A DNA stretch of 10,089 bases from Caryophanales bacterium UBA6769. GTDB taxonomy: Bacteria; Bacillota; Bacilli; Bacillales; UBA6769. Positions 1-6,210 of this stretch are shown here, piece after piece. The position numbers were made by a program, and so were the translations under genes. The notes under the pieces are model-generated. The model made no database searches and was not told the origin of the DNA. It saw only the letters and a list, made by a program, of their open reading frames with translations. The DNA is taken from contig DKGN01000094.1 in NCBI GenBank assembly GCA_002453275.1, forward strand, positions 1-10,089. Reading direction: 5' to 3'. Position 1 is the stretch's first letter, and every line of letters starts with the position of its first letter.

Positions 1-521
1 CTTTCGGTCGCTCACCTTATCGTTCGTTATTCAACCATCGTCTAACGAGCGAAGATGAAGAGCTTATCTCTCAAGCGATGCAAATAACGAATACAACAAA
101 ATATAAAGACCGTTTCTTTTACCACCTTTCGGGAGGTGAACAACAAAAGGTACGAATTGCAATGGCGTTAGCGCAGAACACTAACATTCTTCTGTGAGAT
201 GAGCCGACGACATATCTCGATATCGCCCATCAATTTGACGTAATGGATTTACTCCAATTCATTAACGAAGAATACCAAACGACAATCATTATGGTACTCC
301 ACGACTTGCAACAAGCCGCAGCCTATAGTCAATACATGCTTGCATTAAAAAAGGGCACGATTGTTGGCAGTGGGGTTCCAGAAAAGCTGTTAACGAATGA
401 CTTTTTACACGATGTGTATGAAGTGGAAGCACAAGTTTCATTTAAGAATGGGTATCCATTCATTATTCCAAATACAAGGAGGACGAAAAATGTATATCGT
501 CACAAACTCAGTGAAAATTAA
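1..521 (+). pseudogene. ABC transporter ATP-binding protein (FecE/FhuC type), 5' truncated by window, nonsense mutation
   Basis: The frame whose codons begin at position 3 reads as the C-terminal two thirds of an iron-siderophore or heme importer ATPase. It shows an FGRSPY segment like the (Y/F)GR.PY stretch of this family, an LSGGEQQ signature near 126-146, and then N-I-L-L-stop-D-E-P-T. The in-frame TGA at 195-197 stands where Walker B (ILLLDEPT) should have its last leucine, so a TTA-to-TGA change would explain it. Downstream the frame stays intact, with TTYLDIAHQ (D-loop) and IIMVLHDL (H-loop His), and ends at 521. A restart at ATG 243 would give a 92-residue piece without Walker A, signature or Walker B and could not act as an ATPase. 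The last 32 bases overlap isdG, so the two were probably translationally coupled. A close functional relative lies at 5417-6187 and may replace it. Recent inactivation and sequencing error cannot be told apart here. Confidence 0.85.
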
Positions 522-810
522 AAAAGATAAAGGACATAAGCTCGTTGAGCGCTTCAATAAAGCAGGAGAAGTTGAAACAATGCCTGGGTTTTTAGGCTTG
601 GAAGTGTCAGTAACTGAAAAAGTGAAGGATTATGATGAAGTAAATATCGTGACGAAATGGGACACAGAAGAATCTTTTAAAAATTGGGTGAAAAGTGATG
701 TCTTCAAGAAAGCTCATGCTCACCGAGGCGGAAGACCTGATTATATTATTCAAAATACAATTTCGTATCATAACGTTAAAGTGATTCGGAATCCAATCGC
801 TTCTGCTTGA
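490..810 (+). CDS. isdG: IsdG-type heme-degrading monooxygenase
   Basis: This predicted 106-residue cytoplasmic enzyme opens the heme ring and releases iron. It has the length of the IsdG/IsdI family (about 107 residues, dimeric alpha-beta barrel of the ABM fold). The catalytic triad known from S. aureus IsdG (Asn7, Trp67, His77) lines up as Asn6, Trp66 and His76, in the matching contexts VTN, FKNW and [12 protein letters not shown] 490 is chosen because AAGGAGG at 476-482 sits at good distance and the reading frame before it has no family similarity; a longer in-frame start at 397 lies inside the ATPase gene. It overlaps the end of the disrupted ATPase by 32 bases and is followed by a terminator hairpin, so it closes an upstream transcription unit separate from the NEAT genes. 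The Bacillus names HmoA/HmoB refer to related enzymes; the Isd context and triad favour isdG. Confidence 0.9.
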   Translation: MYIVTNSVKIKKDKGHKLVERFNKAGEVETMPGFLGLEVSVTEKVKDYDEVNIVTKWDTEESFKNWVKSDVFKKAHAHRGGRPDYIIQNTISYHNVKVIRNPIASA

Positions 811-814
811 TTAT

Positions 815-855
815 AGGGTTGCCCAAACAACTTGGGCGCCCTACCTTACCTTTTC
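815..855 (+). terminator. Intrinsic terminator after isdG
   Basis: An inverted repeat pairs AGGG (815-818) with CCCT (839-842) and GCCCAA (821-826) with TTGGGC (832-837), with a small TT/G internal loop and a five-base loop. It is followed by a moderately T-rich run, ACCTTACCTTTTC. It begins just after the isdG stop and separates that unit from the NEAT operon. Confidence 0.75.
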
Positions 856-954
856 TACACACTTTTTGAACAGGCAGTGTAACTTATTAAAACCAACTTT
901 TATCACCCTTTTTTCTGAATTTACAGACGGATTTTCACCCATTTGTAATCATTT

Positions 955-974
955 GTTCATATTGCGTTCATATT
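955..974 (+). promoter_or_regulatory. HssR-type direct repeat (heme-responsive operator)
   Basis: The sequence GTTCATATT-GC-GTTCATATT is a perfect 9-bp direct repeat with a 2-bp spacer, so the half-sites are 11 bp apart, about one helical turn. This is the form reported for the S. aureus HssR response regulator at the hrtAB heme-efflux promoter (GTTCATATT-N2-GTTCATATT). It ends four bases before the proposed -35 element of the NEAT operon, the place expected for an OmpR-class activator. That HssR or an orthologue binds here is inferred; no hssRS genes are in the window. Confidence 0.78.
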
Positions 975-978
975 CAAG

Positions 979-1008
979 TGGTAAATTATCTAGTTTTTTT
1001 ATTATACT
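979..1008 (+). promoter_or_regulatory. Sigma-A-like promoter of the NEAT operon
   Basis: TATACT at 1003-1008 matches five of six bases of the -10 consensus. The best -35 at 17-18 bp spacing is the poor match TGGTAA (979-984). A weak -35 beside a perfect direct repeat fits an activator-dependent promoter. A second TATAAT at 1042-1047 is too close to the ribosome binding site and lacks a well-spaced -35. The start point is not proven. Confidence 0.55.
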
Positions 1009-1067
1009 AGGGTAGTAGACAGCGATCCTAAACAACCAGTTTATAATAAAAGAAAGGGAGATGTTAG

Positions 1068-1658
1068 GTGAATAAAAGATTTCCGTTATTTATGTTAATT
1101 ACTGCCATGATTTTATCTTTAGCTGTTTGGCCAAATGGGGTAGCATCTGCAGCAATAGCAGATGGTACATACAAAGTTAATTATGAAATGAAAGAAGCGA
1201 ACAGTAATAATACGTCTATTGCAGACGGTTACTTTGCTAAGCCAGCGACATTAACCGTTAAGAATGGTGTACAGCACATTCAATTAACTGTAACAAGCGC
1301 AGAAATGATTAAATCGCTAAGTGCCCCAAGTGGTCCAGTTTCTGTTGTCAGTGATAACGGTGATACTCGAACAGTTAAGTTTCAAGTCGATGGAGACTTA
1401 TCACAACCCGTTAATATGAAGATGCACATTGTTGTGCCAGATTTATATGACACGACACATACGGCACGTGCCATTTTTGATGTTAGTGGATTAAAAGGAG
1501 CAGCAGCAACTGGTAAATCAGGTGAAGCTGGAGATAAAGCTGTAGACAATCCTCCAACAGGAGATAACTCATCCATTGCACTTTACGTGATGCTGTTAGT
1601 TGGAGCCGTAGCTGGAATGATTGTCATTAGAAAATTACGCCCTGCTCACAACGAATAA
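1068..1658 (+). CDS. isdC: IsdC-like single-NEAT heme-binding wall protein with NPPTG sorting motif
   Basis: Predicted 196-residue cell-wall hemoprotein that would take heme from surface donors and pass it to the membrane lipoprotein. A signal peptide covers residues 1-28 (basic start, hydrophobic core, ASA cleavage). One NEAT domain spans about 31-143; TSIADGYF (49-56) is the heme-pocket 3-10 helix region and strongly resembles IsdC. The iron-ligand motif is Y127-D-T-T-H131, so the usual second Tyr of YxxxY is His. A linker leads to NPPTG (161-165), a sortase B type signal, then a hydrophobic segment (about 168-188) and a positive tail. GTG 1068 is preceded by AAAGGGAG (1053-1060) at seven bases. 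The gene is first in the operon, 23 bases ahead of the three-NEAT gene, downstream of the HssR-type box. The sortase B gene at 6211 is the likely anchoring enzyme. The IsdC name rests on size, single NEAT domain and motif; other one-NEAT wall proteins are possible. Confidence 0.85.
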   Translation: MNKRFPLFMLITAMILSLAVWPNGVASAAIADGTYKVNYEMKEANSNNTSIADGYFAKPATLTVKNGVQHIQLTVTSAEMIKSLSAPSGPVSVVSDNGDTRTVKFQVDGDLSQPVNMKMHIVVPDLYDTTHTARAIFDVSGLKGAAATGKSGEAGDKAVDNPPTGDNSSIALYVMLLVGAVAGMIVIRKLRPAHNE

Positions 1659-1681
1659 ACAAAGGATGGTGGAAAATAAAA

Positions 1682-3271
1682 ATGAAGAAAAGTTTTAATA
1701 TATTACTCGCTTTCGTAATCGCATTCTTCGCCTTTCCGTTTGCCGGCCAGAAGGCGTCAGCAGATGGAGAAGTCTATGACAATATTAAAGATGGAACGCA
1801 TGACATTAAAGTTAAAGCACTTAAAAAAAATACAAATGAACCTTCTACAGCTGCAGATTATATGGATGAGGATGCAACATTAAAAATAAGTAATGGCCAA
1901 GCTGAATTAACATTGTTTATCCCGAAAAATGATGCTATGATTTTCAAAAAATTAGAGTTAGATGGAATAATTCCTAGCGTTGAAGACACAGGTGACAGTA
2001 ATGCTTATACGTATAAACTAAAAACAGTTGTCAGTAAAATACCCGCAGTTACAACTTATGAGGTTCCTTTGATAGGATTAATACATGAAAATGTAGAGTT
2101 AGACTTTGAATTAGTAGGTTTAGATGAATTACCTGTTGTAGAAGAACAACCTGAAGATACTGAAGGCGATGATGGTTCAAAAAATGGGAATCTCATTGAG
2201 AACCCAGACAAAACAGCAACAACAAACTATCAAACTGATACTCCAATGATTGAACGTTATTTTGACAACCCAGTTACGATCCTTTACAAAGACGGAAAAA
2301 AATACATTCAAATGAATGGAAATAGCGCACAATTCATTACATCATTGACTATAAATGGCGAGGAAGTCACTTGGGGAGAAATCTCAGAAGACAATACATA
2401 TACCGTTCAATTTGAATTAACAGGCAACCTTTCAGATCAATTAGATTTTGGAATGGTCATTGATACAGGGAATTTCGGTCCTGGAATAATGGAACACGAA
2501 GTTAAGCTATGGTTCGACGAGGTAGGGGCAGATATAGAAGAACCTGAAGATCCAAAACCAACGCCAGAACCGGAACCTCAGGAGCCAAAGCCAACACCAG
2601 AGCCAGAGCCAGAACCTGAGGACCCAGATATAGTTCTAAGCCCTGACAAAGCATATGAAATCGACTATGTAATCAAGCACGAAGATGGGATTCAAGATTC
2701 GATTGCTAATGATTTCTTTACTGGTAAAGCTATTTTACTAGAAAAAGACGGCAAGACTTACGCTCAACTTACGATAACGAGTGGAGAAATGATTAAAGAG
2801 TTAAAGAATAAATACGGAAAAGCTCTAATCGTTAAAGAGAATGATGATGGTTCTATTGTTGTACAGCTACGTGTCCCTAACGATCTATCAAATATGAAGC
2901 TAGATATGCATGTCGTTGTTCCTGCTGGAGCAATTCCAGGATTCCCTGGCTACGATGAGAAACATACAGCTATTCTCGTATTTGATAAAAATAGCCAAAA
3001 AGAAATTAATGCCGATAGCTATAAGTTAGTCGGATCTTCAAATAAAGATAACGGCAACGGTCCTTACACTCCGGACATCGAAGGCGGAATTGAATTAGGT
3101 GGAAATAAAAACAACAATGATTCACCTACAAAGCCTGAGCTTGGAGAAAACGACGGTAAGAAAACAGGTAACCCGAAAACAGGAGATACGAGCAAAGTTT
3201 TACTGTATACTCTCTTACTCATCAGTTCACTTATCCCGTTAGCGTTTAAATTAAAAAGACGGTACGTTTAA
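1682..3271 (+). CDS. Three-NEAT-domain cell-wall protein with NPKTG sorting motif
   Basis: Predicted 529-residue wall-anchored protein for hemoprotein or heme capture. A signal peptide covers residues 1-27 (ASA, then Asp). Three NEAT-like domains follow at about 32-152, 178-285 and 323-440. A Pro-Glu-rich linker (286-315) separates domains 2 and 3. NPKTG at 497-501, a hydrophobic stretch and a KLKRRYV tail form a sortase B-type signal like that of B. anthracis IsdC. Only domain 3 keeps a ligand motif, Y424-D-E-K-H428, with DSIANDFF (339-346) as the helix region. Domain 2 has Gly at the Tyr position and domain 1 lacks the motif too, so those two may bind hemoglobin, another protein or nothing. 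The architecture is comparable to multi-NEAT proteins such as IsdH/IsdB or Listeria Hbp2, but I do not recognise a specific orthologue. The ribosome binding site is the AAAGGATGGTGG region at 1661-1672. Confidence 0.88.
   Translation: MKKSFNILLAFVIAFFAFPFAGQKASADGEVYDNIKDGTHDIKVKALKKNTNEPSTAADYMDEDATLKISNGQAELTLFIPKNDAMIFKKLELDGIIPSVEDTGDSNAYTYKLKTVVSKIPAVTTYEVPLIGLIHENVELDFELVGLDELPVVEEQPEDTEGDDGSKNGNLIENPDKTATTNYQTDTPMIERYFDNPVTILYKDGKKYIQMNGNSAQFITSLTINGEEVTWGEISEDNTYTVQFELTGNLSDQLDFGMVIDTGNFGPGIMEHEVKLWFDEVGADIEEPEDPKPTPEPEPQEPKPTPEPEPEPEDPDIVLSPDKAYEIDYVIKHEDGIQDSIANDFFTGKAILLEKDGKTYAQLTITSGEMIKELKNKYGKALIVKENDDGSIVVQLRVPNDLSNMKLDMHVVVPAGAIPGFPGYDEKHTAILVFDKNSQKEINADSYKLVGSSNKDNGNGPYTPDIEGGIELGGNKNNNDSPTKPELGENDGKKTGNPKTGDTSKVLLYTLLLISSLIPLAFKLKRRYV
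2537..2626 (+). repeat. Pro-Glu-rich linker, imperfect tandem KPTPEPEP repeat
   Basis: Within the three-NEAT protein, residues 286-315 hold two imperfect copies of a KPTPEPEP unit flanked by EPEDP and EPEDPD. At DNA level the copies differ by several third-position changes. Such stretches act as stiff spacers in Gram-positive surface proteins. Here it holds the heme-ligand-bearing NEAT domain 3 apart from domains 1 and 2. Confidence 0.8.
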
Positions 3272-3278
3272 ATACTAC

Positions 3279-3311
3279 GAGTCTTACTGTTGCAACTTGA
3301 CAGTAAGACTC
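3279..3311 (+). terminator. Perfect 12-bp hairpin between NEAT and isdE genes (terminator or attenuator)
   Basis: GAGTCTTACTGT (3279-3290) is exactly complementary to ACAGTAAGACTC (3300-3311), with a nine-base loop. It starts eight bases after the NEAT stop codon. The following bases, CATTTGCTATTTT, form only a weak T tract, so partial termination or 3'-end protection is as likely as full termination. It would let the abundant wall proteins be made in excess over the transporter. Confidence 0.65.
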
Positions 3312-3316
3312 CATTT

Positions 3317-3330
3317 GCTATTTTAATAGC
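3317..3330. promoter_or_regulatory. Short palindrome GCTATT-TT-AATAGC, possible operator
   Basis: Six-base arms with a two-base centre lie directly after the hairpin and 55 bases before the lipoprotein start. It does not match the Fur 7-1-7 consensus (TGATAAT-N-ATTATCA). It could be an operator or chance in AT-rich DNA. No convincing promoter was found between here and 3385. Confidence 0.25.
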
Positions 3331-3384
3331 CTTCTATTGAAAAGGAAGCAAAGTATCCTTTTAGAAAGAGGTGTTCGATTCAAC

Positions 3385-4287
3385 ATGAGATCTAACATAA
3401 AGTTGTTTACTATCTTAGTAGCGTTCCTTGTATTTCTTGGTGGTTGTGGAGCAAGTGGGAGTTCGAATACGAATGACACCGCCAAAGAAGAAAGAGATAA
3501 TGAGGAACACCGGATTATCGCCACAACCGTAGCTATTGTCGAAATGATGGAAGAGTTGGATTTGGATTTAGTCGGGATTCCAACGACATATAAAGAGTTA
3601 TCTCCACGCTATCAAGAACTTCAAGAAGTTGGAATTGCAAATGAACCCGATATGGAAATTATTAAATCTCTACAACCGACAGACGTATTATCGGTGACGA
3701 CGCTACAAGATGATGTGGAAGAATATTATGAACAAACGAATACACCAATAACATTTCTTGATTTAGAAAGTGTTGACGGGTTATATGCGTCAATTGAACA
3801 GTTAGGTGAAACGTATAATCGCCAAGCCGAAGCGGAGCAAATTGTGCAACGTTTTGTCGATAAAATGGAAGAAACAGAAGCTAAAATCGCTGGGAAAGAA
3901 AAACCAAATGTCCTAATTTTATTAGGAGTTCCAGGTAGCTTTCTCGTCGCAACAGAAAATTCATATTTAGGTGACCTCGTTGAACGTGCTGGAGGCGTGA
4001 ATGTGTTTCCAGGCGAGGATGGGGTTGAATACACTTCCGCAAATACCGAACATTTGCAACAGACAAATCCTGATGTAATTTTACGAGCAGCGCATGGGAT
4101 GCCAGATGAAGTTGTAAAAATGTTTGATAAAGAATTTAAAGAAAACGATGTATGGAAACATTTTAAAGCTGTTAAAAACAATCGCGTGTATGACCTAGAG
4201 GAAACGTTATTTGGTACAACGGCGAATCTCGCAGCAGATCAAGCGTTAGAAGATTTAGTTAACATGCTTTACCCGGATGAAGAATAA
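3385..4287 (+). CDS. isdE: IsdE-like heme-binding lipoprotein (ABC importer substrate-binding protein)
   Basis: Predicted 300-residue lipoprotein that receives heme from wall NEAT proteins and delivers it to the permease at 4444. The ATG at 3385 gives a clean signal peptide with lipobox LGGC (Cys21), preceded by AAAGAGGTG (3365-3373); an in-frame TTG at 3337 would only add a charged extension. From memory the mature part aligns closely to S. aureus IsdE, with shared stretches such as LDLDLVG, LSVTT, GVPGS(F/Y)LVAT, YLGDLV, HGMP and WKHFKAVKNN. The axial His (His229 in S. aureus) is conserved as His237 in AAHGMP. The other axial ligand, Met78 in GQPMEP, aligns with Asn86 in GIANEP. The nearest Met is Met90, four residues on. 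The protein is therefore an IsdE by sequence but its heme coordination may differ. Confidence 0.9.
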   Translation: MRSNIKLFTILVAFLVFLGGCGASGSSNTNDTAKEERDNEEHRIIATTVAIVEMMEELDLDLVGIPTTYKELSPRYQELQEVGIANEPDMEIIKSLQPTDVLSVTTLQDDVEEYYEQTNTPITFLDLESVDGLYASIEQLGETYNRQAEAEQIVQRFVDKMEETEAKIAGKEKPNVLILLGVPGSFLVATENSYLGDLVERAGGVNVFPGEDGVEYTSANTEHLQQTNPDVILRAAHGMPDEVVKMFDKEFKENDVWKHFKAVKNNRVYDLEETLFGTTANLAADQALEDLVNMLYPDEE

Positions 4288-4443
4288 CAATGTATTCTTT
4301 CTAAGCTCGAGTTACAGAAGCAAAAGGCTGTCGCACACTTGTCGTAATAGCAATTAAACGCCAAGATCTGTTCTGCCTTTTACATGATTTGTTGCTTAGC
4401 GTTGTAGTAGCTTTGGAAATGCAGTCAATAAAGAGGGAATGAC
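4288..4443. other. Intergenic gap inside the transporter operon, no gene seen
   Basis: These 156 bases split the lipoprotein from the permease, unlike the overlapping genes that follow. No ORF with a ribosome binding site, no clear terminator and no good promoter were found. It contains AAAAGGCTGTCGCACA (from 4321), which resembles one arm of a hairpin-forming intergenic repeat I associate with Bacillaceae, but the complementary arm is missing. The end carries the permease ribosome binding site AAGAGGG (4431-4437). Confidence 0.4.
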
Positions 4444-5427
4444 ATGAATAAAAAGGCAATTAGTTTTGTAGCGGTGATTATTTTACTTCCCGTCATGATT
4501 ATTTATTCAGCGACAACCGGAAGTATTGATATAACAGCAATTGATTTAATTAAGGGGATTTTTACTGGAACGAACGAAGATTTAAACGTAATAAAAGATT
4601 TACGCTTTCCACGAATTGTTATTTCGTTACTCGCGGGGGCAACGTTAGCTGTGTCCGGGGTACTTCTACAAGCGGTCATGCGCAATCCATTAGCAGAACC
4701 GGGAATTATCGGCGTCTCATCAGGGGCAGGATTTTTCACGTTGCTTATGATTGCACTTTTCCCGACGTTCTTCTTCTATGCTCCATTGTTCGCCTTCATC
4801 GGCGGAGCTCTTGCATTTTTACTCGTTTATACATTTTCTTGGAAGTCAGGATTGAATCCGCTTCGTATGATATTGATCGGTGTCGCAATTAACGCGGTGT
4901 TTACTGGGTTGAGCGAACTATTAAGCGCGCAAAGTGCAAATAGCATGATGTCGAGCATTTCCGTTACCTCATCAACACTCACGATGAAAACGTGGAAGGA
5001 TGTAGAAGTGATTGCATTATACGGATCGATTGGACTTATTGTAGCCTTTTTCTTATACGCTTGGTGCAATCATTTATCTTTAAAAGACGAAACGTTGAAA
5101 AATTTAGGTTTCCGTGTGAATCGTGCACGGTTTACCATTTCCGTTGTCGCTGTCTTGTTAGCGTCCGTTGCAACGGCGATCGCTGGGATGTTCACATTTG
5201 TCGGTCTACTCATTCCTCACATTGGCCGAGCGTTAGTCGGAAACGATCATAAAGTGCTCATCCCCTTCTCAACATTAGCTGGTGCCTTATTAATTTTAAC
5301 GGCGGATACGTTAGGTCGAACGATTATGGCGCCGATCGAAATTCCGGCATCGATTATAATGGCAATTATTGGTGGACCATTCCTCATATTCTTGTTACGA
5401 AAGAGTGATCGGATCTATGGACATTAA
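4444..5427 (+). CDS. isdF: IsdF-like heme ABC transporter permease (FecCD family)
   Basis: Predicted 327-residue integral membrane protein with about nine or ten hydrophobic segments, the usual size for FecCD/BtuC-type permeases that work as dimers. Family marks include RFPRIV (about residue 56), LAGATLAVSGVLLQ followed by RNPLAEPGIIGVSSGAG, and the coupling-helix region FVGLLIPHIGR (about 252-262) that contacts the ATPase. ATG 4444 follows AAGAGGG at six bases. Its last 11 bases overlap the ATPase gene, which indicates coupled translation. The position between the IsdE-like lipoprotein and the ATPase points to heme as substrate. From sequence alone a siderophore permease of the same family would look alike. 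Confidence 0.88.
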   Translation: MNKKAISFVAVIILLPVMIIYSATTGSIDITAIDLIKGIFTGTNEDLNVIKDLRFPRIVISLLAGATLAVSGVLLQAVMRNPLAEPGIIGVSSGAGFFTLLMIALFPTFFFYAPLFAFIGGALAFLLVYTFSWKSGLNPLRMILIGVAINAVFTGLSELLSAQSANSMMSSISVTSSTLTMKTWKDVEVIALYGSIGLIVAFFLYAWCNHLSLKDETLKNLGFRVNRARFTISVVAVLLASVATAIAGMFTFVGLLIPHIGRALVGNDHKVLIPFSTLAGALLILTADTLGRTIMAPIEIPASIIMAIIGGPFLIFLLRKSDRIYGH

Positions 5428-6187
5428 AGGAATATCTTTTGCTTATCAAGATAAAGTCATGCGGCTACACGATGTGCATGCCCAAATAAAAAAAGGTGAA
5501 ATTACAACGATTATCGGTCCAAATGGTTCAGGTAAATCAACGCTTATGAGTGTGCTCACGAATAATAATCAGCCCCAAATAGGTCACATCACCTTAAATG
5601 GAAAAAAGCTTATGAACTACAAGCCGAAAGAGTTAGCGAAAACACTTGGAGTCGTTCATCAGCATAATATTGCTCCTCCCGACATGACGGTCGAAAAGCT
5701 TGTGTATTATGGAAGACTGCCTTATAAAAATACGTTTTCACCTCATTCGGAGGAAGATGAAGAAATAGTCGAATGGGCGCTCACTTGTACGGGGTTGGCG
5801 GAAAGACGCGATGTCCCACTTGACACGTTATCAGGTGGCCAGCAACAACGAGCATGGATTGCGATGGCACTTGCGCAACGCACCCCCTATTTATGTTTAG
5901 ATGAGCCGACATCAAATTTAGATATTTATTATCAATATGACATTTTAAAACTCGTGAAACAACTGCGTGATGAACAAGGATTGACGATCGTCATGGTCCT
6001 TCACGATATCAATCAAGCGATTCAATATAGTGATACGATCATCGCAATGAGGCAAGGCAAAATTATAAAAATGGGGAACCCGAAGCAGATCATGACTGAA
6101 CAACTCATGCAAGACATTTATGGAGTTGATGTCGCTGTTAGACATGATGAAGAGCTCGGAATGTACATTTTACCATTAGGGGTTTAA
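5417..6187 (+). CDS. Heme/siderophore ABC importer ATP-binding protein
   Basis: Predicted 256-residue cytoplasmic ATPase that powers the permease encoded just upstream. All elements are present: Walker A GPNGSGKST (34-42), Q-loop Gln82, YYGRLPY (97-103) typical of the FecE/FhuC group, signature LSGGQQQR (138-145), Walker B YLCLDEPT (158-165), D-loop SNLD and H-loop His196. ATG 5417 is chosen since the domain starts right there (MDIKGISFAYQ); the longer in-frame opening from 5369 lies inside the permease gene. The 11-base overlap with the permease suggests a fixed subunit ratio. S. aureus Isd relies on FhuC encoded elsewhere, so a dedicated ATPase in the locus is a difference. It is the intact counterpart of the broken ATPase at the window start; the two are clearly distinct sequences, not a recent duplication. 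Confidence 0.92.
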   Translation: MDIKGISFAYQDKVMRLHDVHAQIKKGEITTIIGPNGSGKSTLMSVLTNNNQPQIGHITLNGKKLMNYKPKELAKTLGVVHQHNIAPPDMTVEKLVYYGRLPYKNTFSPHSEEDEEIVEWALTCTGLAERRDVPLDTLSGGQQQRAWIAMALAQRTPYLCLDEPTSNLDIYYQYDILKLVKQLRDEQGLTIVMVLHDINQAIQYSDTIIAMRQGKIIKMGNPKQIMTEQLMQDIYGVDVAVRHDEELGMYILPLGV

Positions 6188-6210
6188 AACGCGAGGAAGA
6201 GGTGGACAGA

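Noticed and set aside
195..197. TGA read as selenocysteine or suppressed stop
   Set aside because: The position is a buried hydrophobic residue of Walker B, no selenoprotein ATPase of this kind is known to me, and no SECIS-like structure was evident.
940..1000. Possible Fur box around GGTAAATTATCTA
   Set aside because: It is two bases too short for the 7-1-7 consensus TGATAAT-N-ATTATCA and has mismatches; I saw no better Fur site before any isd gene in the window.
3337..3384. Longer isdE start at TTG 3337
   Set aside because: It has no good ribosome binding site and puts charged residues before an already complete lipoprotein signal peptide that begins at 3385.
3726..4181. 151-codon open frame on the minus strand within isdE
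   Set aside because: It lies fully inside the well-conserved isdE gene, has no ribosome binding site and no recognisable domain; it is a shadow frame.
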